Assembly (NCBI GenBank): GCA_002340985.1
Contig: DDNC01000018.1
Coordinates: 206,529-243,011, forward strand
From: Firmicutes bacterium UBA2530
GTDB lineage: Bacteria; Bacillota; Clostridia; Tissierellales; Sedimentibacteraceae
Direction of reading: 5' to 3'
DNA: 36,483 nucleotides
The position numbers were made by a program, and so were the translations under genes. Shown here in pieces: positions 1 through 6,780 of this stretch. The notes beneath the pieces are model-generated. The model did not search any database. It saw nothing but the letters and a program-made list of their open reading frames with translations, and was not told the DNA's origin. How positions within the stretch are numbered: position 1 is the stretch's first letter; every line of letters begins with the position of its first letter.

Positions 1-621
1 ACAATGACTAAAGAATTAGACACAGTAATTGTCGGAGAGGGCATGATGGGATTAACGGGCTATAACCCAAACTACGGCTATTATGGTGCTGAAGGGGCTA
101 TAGCAAGAAAAGGCCAGATATATATAAATAAAGAAGGCAAACAATTTGGAGCAGAGAAAACTTTCTATGGTGAGACATTAGCTTTATTTAATAATCAGAC
201 AGATCATATGGCATATGCAATTTGTGATCAGTCAAACAGTGATGTAGAAGGTTTTGAAAATGGAGTTAACTTAGGAATAGTTAAAAAAGCTGATACAATT
301 GAAGAATTAGCATCTCAATTAGATGTTGATGCTGATGCTATGATTCAAACTGTAAAAGAAAATGGAATAGAAAAAGCTCCTTATTATGCAATTGAAGTTA
401 AACCTTTATTCATAGGATCAATTCCGGGACTTAAAGTAACAGAAAATACAGAAGTTGTTAATAGTAAAGATGAAGTAATACCAAATTTATATGCTATAGG
501 AGAATTAACTTTTGGTAATACATTCAATAAATTCTATCCTTCCTCCGGAACAGGAATGGGAGTATCAGTATATACCGGAGCAATTGCCGCAAAACACATA
601 GTTGAACAATTAGCGAAGTAA
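1..621 (+). CDS. FAD-binding fumarate reductase/flavocytochrome c family protein, C-terminal part (5' cut by window)
   Basis: The frame is open at the window edge, so the gene starts upstream and only about 206 residues are visible. The tail has the FAD_binding_2 (fumarate reductase flavoprotein) signature: an IPNLYAIGEL stretch, then a Gly-rich SSGTGMGVSVYTG segment and an alanine-rich closing helix, which in this family complete the FAD site. Members reduce enoate-type substrates such as fumarate or urocanate in anaerobes. The FAD-binding N-terminus and any FMN-binding or secretion domain lie outside, so the substrate cannot be assigned. A strong terminator follows directly. The family call is fairly safe; the reaction is inference. 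Confidence 0.75.
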   Translation, partial: TMTKELDTVIVGEGMMGLTGYNPNYGYYGAEGAIARKGQIYINKEGKQFGAEKTFYGETLALFNNQTDHMAYAICDQSNSDVEGFENGVNLGIVKKADTIEELASQLDVDADAMIQTVKENGIEKAPYYAIEVKPLFIGSIPGLKVTENTEVVNSKDEVIPNLYAIGELTFGNTFNKFYPSSGTGMGVSVYTGAIAAKHIVEQLAK

Positions 622-954
622 GATGATCGGGCAGTCAAATTTGACTGCCCGATTTCTTTTATCACCGGTAAAGCCCAGCTTCATATACCTTGGAGCCCGG
701 TCGGATTTGTAAATAGAGTATATGAGACCACAAAACTTGAAACGGTCTCACAAGTCATGGTAGAAATTCAAATACATTTGATATATACTATATAAAAAGA
801 AGTTCAAAACTGATAAATCTTATAGCTTATAGTAAAAGTTCTGGTTCTTTTGCTTAGATGTACAGAAAACAACGATGGAATCCAATAAAATAGAAAAGTT
901 TTAAAAATATATATAATTCGAATTGCATGAAAAAGCATAAAGGTAAGGGGTACT
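622..954. other. Intergenic region with one hairpin
   Basis: Apart from the terminator at its start, this gap holds a 7-bp inverted repeat at 723-750 (TGAGACC and GGTCTCA around a 14-base loop), then AT-rich DNA leading to the MGMT-like gene. No ORF of coding character and no convincing -35/-10 pair was seen. The hairpin has no T-run, so an operator is possible but unproven. Confidence 0.4.
626..660 (+). terminator. Rho-independent terminator of the flavoprotein gene
   Basis: A perfect inverted repeat (CGGGCAGTCAAA with its complement, 12 bp, no loop if fully paired) is followed by ATTTCTTTT. It begins 5 bases after the stop codon of the flavoprotein gene. Confidence 0.88.
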
Positions 955-1263
955 ATGAAGCCAGTTTTAGAAGAAGATTTGATTTATGAAATTCTTTCCG
1001 TTGTAGAGGAAATTCCGAAGGGCAGTGTTGCTACATACGGGCAAATTGCAAGGCTGATCGGTAGAGATAAAAATGCAAGACTTGTTGGAAAAGTCCTCAG
1101 CAGGGCAGAATATTATGGAGAATATCCCTGTCATAGAGTAGTAAACCACGCTGGCAGACTGGCACCGGGATGGACTGAACAAGGTGCCTTGCTTCTCAAA
1201 GAGGGTATTCCTCTTAAAGACGAAACACATGTTGATTTAAAGAAATGTCAATGGGACTGCTGA
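955..1263 (+). CDS. MGMT-family DNA-binding domain protein with active-site Cys
   Basis: This 102-residue protein is a lone methylated-DNA-protein cysteine S-methyltransferase DNA-binding domain (Ogt/Ada C-terminal fold). The helix segment GSVATYGQIARLIG (about residues 23-36) and the active-site motif PCHRVV (Cys59) are visible. Short one-domain relatives are usually alkyltransferase-like (ATL) proteins in which this Cys is Trp (PWHRV). Here Cys is kept, yet the N-terminal domain of full enzymes is missing. It may repair O6-alkylguanine or flag lesions for excision repair. The start follows AAGGGG. UvsE, another lesion-repair protein, lies about 9 kb away. Family call firm; activity uncertain. 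Confidence 0.85.
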   Translation: MKPVLEEDLIYEILSVVEEIPKGSVATYGQIARLIGRDKNARLVGKVLSRAEYYGEYPCHRVVNHAGRLAPGWTEQGALLLKEGIPLKDETHVDLKKCQWDC

Positions 1264-1273
1264 CAGTGAAGCT

Positions 1274-1447
1274 TTGTTGAGATTGTCTTGCGTGGGAGAC
1301 GTAAACAATTATGATATAAATATTCTTCAAGTTTATAAAGAAAAGTACTTAGGAGGATTTTGCAGCTGCAAGCAGGAATTTATTGAGCAGATAATAGCCA
1401 TAATTAAAAGCACAAATATTAATCTAAGGAGGTTTATAAATGGATAA
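1274..1447 (+). other. Possible short reading frame or gene remnant between MGMT-like and GNAT genes
   Basis: This frame stays open for 57 codons from a TTG and overlaps the GNAT start by 8 bases. Its composition looks protein-like, with two Cys in FCSC and a C-terminal helix rich in Ile. No ribosome site precedes the TTG and no family is recognised. It could be the tail of a decayed gene or chance. Confidence 0.2.
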
Positions 1448-2084
1448 AGTAGTTAAGGTTAGGAATGAAAAAGAAACTGATTATGAGAGAGTAGAAGAAA
1501 TCACAAGGAAGTCTTTTTGGAATTTATATGTTCCGGGGTGCATTGAACATTATTTAGTTCATGTTATGCGATCCCATAAGGACTTTATGCCGGAGTTGGA
1601 TTTTGTGATCGAAGTTGATAATCAAATCATTGGGAATATAATGTATACGAAAGCAAAGCTGGTTGATGATTCTGGAGAAGAAAAAGAAATCATTACCTTC
1701 GGTCCTGTTTGCATTATTCCGGAATACCAAAGAATGGGTTACGGGAAAATGCTTATAGAGCATTCTTTTGATCAGGCGGCTGCACTTGGTTATGATGTGA
1801 TTGTAATATTTGGAAACCCAAGCAATTATGTAAGCCGCGGTTTTAAGAGTTGTAAAAAGTACAATATATGTCTTGAGAATGGGGCATTCCCAACAGCAAT
1901 GCTGGTAAAAGAACTGAAGCCGGAAGCTTTGGACGGAAGGAAATGGATTTACTATGACAGCTCTGTGATGAAGATAGATGAACAAGAAGCCGAGCGCTTT
2001 GATGAGAGGCTGGAAAAAATGGAGAAGAAGTTCCAGCCAAGTCAGGAGGAATTTTATATTTACAGCCATTCTATTATGCAGTGA
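1440..2084 (+). CDS. GNAT family N-acetyltransferase
   Basis: This 214-residue protein has the GNAT fold. The acetyl-CoA-binding motif A appears as PEYQRMGYGKML (the R/Q-x-x-G-x-G/A pyrophosphate loop, about residues 94-105) after the beta-4 strand ITFGPVCI. Motif B follows as IFGNPSNYVSRGFKSC. Such enzymes move the acetyl group of acetyl-CoA to an amine; the acceptor cannot be read from sequence. The start is set by AAGGAGG placed 7 bases before the ATG. The C-terminal 60 residues are charged and outside the core. The gene stands alone, with a strong terminator at about 2192-2234. Confidence 0.88.
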   Translation: MDKVVKVRNEKETDYERVEEITRKSFWNLYVPGCIEHYLVHVMRSHKDFMPELDFVIEVDNQIIGNIMYTKAKLVDDSGEEKEIITFGPVCIIPEYQRMGYGKMLIEHSFDQAAALGYDVIVIFGNPSNYVSRGFKSCKKYNICLENGAFPTAMLVKELKPEALDGRKWIYYDSSVMKIDEQEAERFDERLEKMEKKFQPSQEEFYIYSHSIMQ

Positions 2085-2191
2085 GTTATCTTTAGAGCTA
2101 TAAGGATAAGCTATAACCTCCAATTTAACGACGAAAACATATCCTGTAACCTTGAATTATGATTACTGATTGAAATATGTATATTTATAGG

Positions 2192-2234
2192 TAGAAAAAT
2201 GCTAAATGCACTTAGTATTTTTCTATTTTTTCAT
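2192..2234 (+). terminator. Rho-independent terminator downstream of the GNAT gene
   Basis: The stem TAGAAAAAT-g-CTAA pairs with TTAG-t-ATTTTTCTA around the loop ATGCAC and runs into a T-tract. It ends directly before the first repeated leader element. Confidence 0.75.
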
Positions 2235-2238
2235 ATCT

Positions 2239-2298
2239 ACAGTAAACGGGGCTTTCCCTCAGCGAAGGAAACTTAGGCCCGGCATTCAAGACAATTAA
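2239..2298 (+). ncRNA. Candidate structured leader RNA element, copy 1
   Basis: This 60-base element begins ACAGTAAACG and ends ACAATTAA. Between these ends, GGGC pairs with GCCC, and an inner TTTCC/GGAAA stem carries the loop CTCAGCGAA with an asymmetric CTTAG bulge on the 3' side. A second copy with the same ends and layout, but exchanged stem bases, lies at 2377-2435. A weak ACAAT/ATTGT hairpin with a T-run follows at about 2290-2311 and may be an expression platform. It does not match the c-di-GMP-I or other riboswitch consensus that I can recall. Structured RNA is inference from two copies. Confidence 0.4.
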
Positions 2299-2376
2299 AT
2301 ATTGTTTTTTTTCATCATTGCATTTATACTATGTACAGTCACAGATATTATATTTAATTCGGTTTGTTCTATATAT

Positions 2377-2435
2377 ACAGCAAACGACGCCCGGTTATAC
2401 TTAATAAGTTCGCTGGGGCAATGCAGAACAATTAA
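2377..2435 (+). ncRNA. Candidate structured leader RNA element, copy 2
   Basis: This 59-base element begins ACAGCAAACG and ends ACAATTAA like copy 1. The outer stem is GCCC with GGGC, so the bases are swapped relative to copy 1 while pairing is kept. An inner TTAT/ATAA hairpin is followed by a 3' asymmetric segment, as in copy 1. A TGCAGA/TCTGCA hairpin (about 2422-2442) overlaps the 3' end. It lies about 110 bases upstream of the solute-binding-protein gene, in its probable 5' leader. Confidence 0.4.
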
Positions 2436-2549
2436 GTCTGCAAAAACTTATTTCTTAGATATCTTCAATTGAAATAGACAAGCAATGCATCGACAATATA
2501 GAAGAAAGCCTGTAAAACGAGGTGTGAAATATATAGGGAGAATATGACT

Positions 2550-3977
2550 ATGAAAAAAATAATGTTAGTTATGGTGTTGATGATTTTTATGTTTGTAATG
2601 ACCGCATGTTCTAATTCCACTTCCGTAGACCTGCTTGATCCGGATAAACCTATTACGGTAATCGTCTGGCATTACTACAATGGCATTACAAAGGAGGCCT
2701 TTGACCAGCTGGTTTCAGAATTCAATGAGACCATCGGACTTGAAAGAGGAATTGTTGTGGATGCAAAAAGCCAAGGGGATGTAAATCAGCTTGCTACTGC
2801 TGTTTTTGATGCCGCCAATGGATCTATCGGAGCGGCACCTATGCCGGATATTTTTGCTTCTTATGCAGACAATGCATTCAGAGTTGACCAAATTGATGAG
2901 CTTGTCAGCTTGGATCAATATTATACCGACGAGGAGCTGAAGGCCTATAGGAAGGAATTTCTGGAAGAGGGGCAATTTATTACGGATCATAAATATTATA
3001 TTGTTCCTATCGCAAAATCCTCTGAAAACCTCTATGTCAATAAAAGCTATTGGGAGCCCTTTGCTGCAAAGCATGGATATACCAATGAGGACTTAGCAAC
3101 CTGGGAAGGTCTCTATGAGGTGTCAAGAACCTATTATGAAGAAACAGGAAAAAGTTTTTTTGGATTGGATGCAAACGCCAATTATATGCTGACAGCCAAT
3201 ATGCAATTGGGCAGTGAGCTTTATTCATATTCTGAGAATGGCACAGTAGCGCTGAATTTCAAGCGAGAGAATGCAAAAATGATATGGGAATATTTTTATG
3301 AACCTTATATCAACGGATACTTTTTAAAATCAGGACGCTTCAGCTCTGACGACGCCAAAACAGGTTCCGTGCTGTCTTATACTGGATCTACAGCAGGTGC
3401 GGCATATTTCCCTGCAACAGTGAATTTTAATGAGAATGAGATAGTGAATATTGACCCCCTTGTATTGCCGTACCCTTATTTTAAAAATGGCTCAGCAGTA
3501 GCGATTCAGCAAGGCGCGGGAATGTGCGTTACAAAAAGCGATAAGGCCCATGAATATGCAGCGATGCTGTTTTTGAAATGGTTTACAGATACAAAACAAA
3601 ACCTGAAATTCGCAGTATCCACCGGGTATTTCCCTGTGGAAAATGAATCCCTTGAGGAATCCAGAATGTTAGACTTGATTGAAAAGGGCAATGTACCGCT
3701 GAAAGCCATCGCGGAATCAATCAAAGCCAGCAATATCATGTTCAACGATTTTGCGTTATACAATAGCAAGCCTTTTATGGGCAGCTTTGAAATGAGAACT
3801 TTATTGGATACAAACCTCATTAATAAGATTAACAGCGATTTGTCAATTCTCAATGAAAAGGTGAGCGATGGAGGAAACCGAGAAGCCTTGATTGCTGAAC
3901 TATGCTCCGATGAGTCCTTTGAACGTTGGTACAATTCTCTTATAAATGAGGCAAATTTGATACTCAATAAGAAATAG
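2550..3977 (+). CDS. Extracellular solute-binding lipoprotein (ABC family 1 type)
   Basis: This 475-residue lipoprotein has a basic start, a hydrophobic stretch and the lipobox MTAC, so the mature N-terminal Cys is lipidated and the protein faces outside. The body resembles family 1 (carbohydrate-type) binding proteins: a first strand ITVIVWHYYNG, a middle hinge with LYVNKSYWEPF, and a late FLKWFTDTKQNLKFAVSTGYFPV segment typical of the C-lobe. An upstream ATG at 2544 is only 3 bases from GGGAG; the ATG at 2550, 9 bases away, is preferred. No permease or ATPase genes are nearby. A diguanylate cyclase follows after 12 bases, which suggests a sensory rather than transport role (inference). Confidence 0.88.
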   Translation: MKKIMLVMVLMIFMFVMTACSNSTSVDLLDPDKPITVIVWHYYNGITKEAFDQLVSEFNETIGLERGIVVDAKSQGDVNQLATAVFDAANGSIGAAPMPDIFASYADNAFRVDQIDELVSLDQYYTDEELKAYRKEFLEEGQFITDHKYYIVPIAKSSENLYVNKSYWEPFAAKHGYTNEDLATWEGLYEVSRTYYEETGKSFFGLDANANYMLTANMQLGSELYSYSENGTVALNFKRENAKMIWEYFYEPYINGYFLKSGRFSSDDAKTGSVLSYTGSTAGAAYFPATVNFNENEIVNIDPLVLPYPYFKNGSAVAIQQGAGMCVTKSDKAHEYAAMLFLKWFTDTKQNLKFAVSTGYFPVENESLEESRMLDLIEKGNVPLKAIAESIKASNIMFNDFALYNSKPFMGSFEMRTLLDTNLINKINSDLSILNEKVSDGGNREALIAELCSDESFERWYNSLINEANLILNKK

Positions 3978-3989
3978 CGAGGAAAGATT

Positions 3990-6116
3990 ATGAGTAAATT
4001 CAAATATAATTCCTCTTCAATTGTGTATAGGCTGACCGGTATGATTTTAGGGATTATCTTATTGCAGACTATTTTATTTGGGACGATTTTGATTCAGGGC
4101 GGCGTTATTGAAGAAGCTAAAAACAGTGCTTACCGACTTTTTCATGAGAAAACGGCAAGCAGAAAAGACTATATTCAGCGTGAAATGAAAAATAACTGGA
4201 CAAACTTTGACCCTTATGTCACGAATATCTCAAAGCTTTTGAATGGAAAGCCCCGAAGCTTTGATACCAATTCCTTTTTTAACGCGGCAGTATCAGAGCT
4301 GATACCCATGCTCCGAACGAGCCAGGCAACGGGGGTCTATATTATTCTCGATGATGAAAGCAACAATTCTAAAGGGTTGCCGGCCGTTTATCTGAGAGAC
4401 TATGATCCTATTATGAATTCCTACAGCAATGATGATATTTATATGGTATATGGTCCTTCTGACCTTGCTAAGTCATTAAAGATTCCGCTGGATCAGATTT
4501 GGAGATACAACTTTGAAGTAACTGAAGCTAACAGTGATTTTATAAAAAAACCCTATGACAAGGCTTCCATGACCAGCAAAGCAACCTTGCTGGGTTATTG
4601 GAGCAGGCCATTCAAATTGCAGCCGGAGGATGTTTCTATTATCACATATTCCATACCCCTGTTTGACAGTGCGGGAATTTTAAGAGGGACAGTCGGTATA
4701 GAAATTACCTTGAGTTATCTTGAAAAGTACTTTCCGGCAGCGGAATTGCAGCCCCGGGACTCTTTGGGCTACTTAATTGCATACAGCGAGGATGGCGAAA
4801 AGCAACTGTCCCCCATCATCATGGGAGGTGCGCTTCAAAAGCGCATGATCGATGAGGCAAAGCCTTTAAGCCTTAAAGTTGTTGATGCGGATAAGAACAT
4901 CTATTTGATTAACAACCACAAAGGCAAAGAAAGGCTGTTTGCATCGGTTGAGAAGGTTGGACTGTATCAGTACAACACACCCTTTGAGAAGGAGCAATGG
5001 TATTTGGTCGGCATCATGCGTGAAGACTACTTGTTGAATTATGCTGCCCATATCAAACAGATACTTTGGATGTCATTATGTATAGCGTTGCTGCTTGGAG
5101 CGGTAAGTGCAAGCTTCATCAGTATACAGATGAGTAAGCCTATTGTAAAGCTTGCCCATCAGGTCAACGACAGCAATCAACTGAAAACCTTCAAATTGAA
5201 CCCCACAGGATTTTTTGAACTGGATGAACTTTGTCTGGCGATTGAGCTTGCAAACAAGCGCACCCTGGAATCTGCCTCAAGGCTGGCAAAAATCGTAGAG
5301 CTGTTTGGACTGCCCATTGGTGCATACGAAATCAGCAATGATACAAACACGGTTTTTGTGACCCATAATTTTTATGATATCATCGGCTGGAACATGGAGG
5401 GCATACAGACAGCGCCGGATGCCAAAGCATTTGAAGAGAGGCTGAAGGATTCCTTGTTGTCTCCGGCAGCAGACGAAACAGATGTTTACGAAATCGGAAG
5501 CGAAGTCAGCCGATGGATTCGGTTCAAGAAGACAGAACAAGAAAACACTACTATCGGGGTCGTACTGGATGTAACGGATGAAATCCTGGAGAAAAGACAA
5601 ATTATGAGGGAAAGAGATCACGACCCATTGACCATGCTGCTCAATCGAAAGGGTTTTCAGCGGTCCTATGAAGCTTGGACAAAAAACAGGCCATATGAGA
5701 ATAAGGCAGCCCTAATCATGTTTGATTTGGATAACCTGAAATCTATCAATGATACCTATGGGCACAAATGGGGAGATCAATATATCATAACGGCCGTAGA
5801 ACGCTTAAATCATATTGCGCCTGCACCTAACGTTCTATTGGGCCGAAGATCCGGAGATGAGTTTGTGGTATTGCTTCATGGATTTGAATCTAAGGATGAT
5901 ATCAGAAATTGCTTGGATAACTTCTATAAAAAGCTGCAAGCGGAACAGATACTGTTTCCTGACGGAAAATTCATACCTGTCATGATATCAGCAGGTGTAA
6001 TGTGGATTGAGGGAGAAGCTTTTATCTATGACGAACTGCTTCATTTTGCGGATGAAGCGTTGTATGAGGCAAAGAGAAATCGTAAGGGTTTTTATCTTGA
6101 AAATAATCAGGTGTAG
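3990..6116 (+). CDS. Membrane diguanylate cyclase with extracellular sensor domain (SGDEF)
   Basis: This 708-residue protein has a membrane helix near residues 15-37, a roughly 310-residue extracellular sensor domain (Cache-like by layout), a second helix near 350-375, a HAMP-like linker, a PAS-like segment (about 430-530) and a C-terminal GGDEF domain (about 545-700). GGDEF domains make c-di-GMP from two GTP. Landmarks are DHDPLTMLLNRKGF, the metal-binding DLDNLKSINDTYGH and the active loop SGDEF (residues 621-625). Ser replaces the first Gly, which occurs in some active cyclases. No RxxD inhibitory site precedes the loop, so product inhibition is probably lost. It sits 12 bases after the lipoprotein gene, and its outer domain is the natural docking partner for that protein. 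Confidence 0.88.
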   Translation: MSKFKYNSSSIVYRLTGMILGIILLQTILFGTILIQGGVIEEAKNSAYRLFHEKTASRKDYIQREMKNNWTNFDPYVTNISKLLNGKPRSFDTNSFFNAAVSELIPMLRTSQATGVYIILDDESNNSKGLPAVYLRDYDPIMNSYSNDDIYMVYGPSDLAKSLKIPLDQIWRYNFEVTEANSDFIKKPYDKASMTSKATLLGYWSRPFKLQPEDVSIITYSIPLFDSAGILRGTVGIEITLSYLEKYFPAAELQPRDSLGYLIAYSEDGEKQLSPIIMGGALQKRMIDEAKPLSLKVVDADKNIYLINNHKGKERLFASVEKVGLYQYNTPFEKEQWYLVGIMREDYLLNYAAHIKQILWMSLCIALLLGAVSASFISIQMSKPIVKLAHQVNDSNQLKTFKLNPTGFFELDELCLAIELANKRTLESASRLAKIVELFGLPIGAYEISNDTNTVFVTHNFYDIIGWNMEGIQTAPDAKAFEERLKDSLLSPAADETDVYEIGSEVSRWIRFKKTEQENTTIGVVLDVTDEILEKRQIMRERDHDPLTMLLNRKGFQRSYEAWTKNRPYENKAALIMFDLDNLKSINDTYGHKWGDQYIITAVERLNHIAPAPNVLLGRRSGDEFVVLLHGFESKDDIRNCLDNFYKKLQAEQILFPDGKFIPVMISAGVMWIEGEAFIYDELLHFADEALYEAKRNRKGFYLENNQV

Positions 6117-6175
6117 TCCGATGCCGAAAAGCCTTCTGATCCACGAAAAGAACATACCATAAAGAAGTGACCGCT

Positions 6176-6265
6176 ATGCTGCGTATTGCTATTTGTGACG
6201 ACCAGCCGAGAGAACTGGACGTCATCAACGAATACATAAAAGAATACCTATTGAGGAAACGCTGA
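6176..6265 (+). pseudogene. Response regulator receiver, N-terminal remnant (AgrA/LytTR type)
   Basis: The frame encodes 29 residues beginning MLRIAICDDQPRELDVI, the first strand and acidic pocket of a receiver domain as in AgrA/LytTR regulators, and then stops. The phospho-acceptor Asp and the DNA-binding domain are absent. A histidine kinase fragment begins in another frame within about 20 bases, so one deletion probably removed the rest of the regulator and the front of the kinase. Remnant status is clear. Confidence 0.7.
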
Positions 6266-6612
6266 ACAGCAACTATGTACCTCTTTTGTTTGTCATGCGT
6301 TTAGGCTTGTCGGTATATATTTCCATTATCCATTCGCTCAAAACTATAACAGAGCAATATGCTATGCGTGAGGACAACCAAAAAATGCAGACAGAGCGTG
6401 AATACCCGCAGCTGGCCGCAGGCAATATGTCTCAGCGGATGGAGCTTATGGAGGAGGTATCGGCGCAGAACAGCCGCGCTGCACATGATCGCCGCCACTT
6501 CAACAATGTGCTTCTGGAGCTTTTGGAGCAGGGAAAAAGCGGCGAAGCTGCCTCATTGCTGCAAAACCAAAATCAAACGTTGAAAACGGGGTTTTTCGGG
6601 TACGCCTTCTGA
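6250..6612 (+). pseudogene. GHKL-type sensor histidine kinase, internal remnant
   Basis: About 120 residues remain of an AgrC-like kinase: the end of a membrane region, a coiled linker and the H-box HDRRHFNNVLLELLEQG with the phospho-acceptor His. The reading frame then ends, so the GHKL ATPase domain is missing. The N-terminal sensor is also missing; the fragment joins directly to the response regulator remnant. A TTG at 6286 could serve as a start, but no function is expected. Confidence 0.7.
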
Positions 6613-6677
6613 TGTGAGAAAACGCAGATTTCGATTTGTCAAGAGCAAATTTTAAGCGAATAACTATTTTTAAGTGT

Positions 6678-6720
6678 AAAAATGAGTCTTTTAAGTGTAA
6701 AGGCTCATTTTTTCTTTTTC
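6678..6720 (+). terminator. Rho-independent terminator before the phosphoesterase gene
   Basis: AAAAATGAG pairs with CTCATTTTTT around a 17-base loop, and a T-rich run follows. A 13-base direct repeat TTTTAAGTGTAAA occurs at 6668-6680 and 6689-6701, the second copy lying in the loop. It isolates the kinase remnant from the next gene. Confidence 0.65.
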
Positions 6721-6780
6721 TCATGGTATCCTCAGGGCGGAAATTTGCAAAATATTACTAAGCTATTGGAGGAAAAGAAT

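Noticed and set aside
723..750. Inverted TGAGACC/GGTCTCA repeat as a terminator
   Set aside because: No T-run follows and the loop is 14 bases; the flavoprotein gene already has a strong terminator at 626-660.
2239..2435. c-di-GMP-I (GEMM) riboswitch upstream of the cyclase
   Set aside because: The GEMM core segments (for example GACGCAAAGCC) are absent; only the AAAC word is shared, so the elements are kept as unassigned.
6682..6780. N-terminal extension of the phosphoesterase from an upstream in-frame start
   Set aside because: The extension has no ribosome site, runs through the terminator hairpin, and would bury the lipoprotein signal that begins at 6781.
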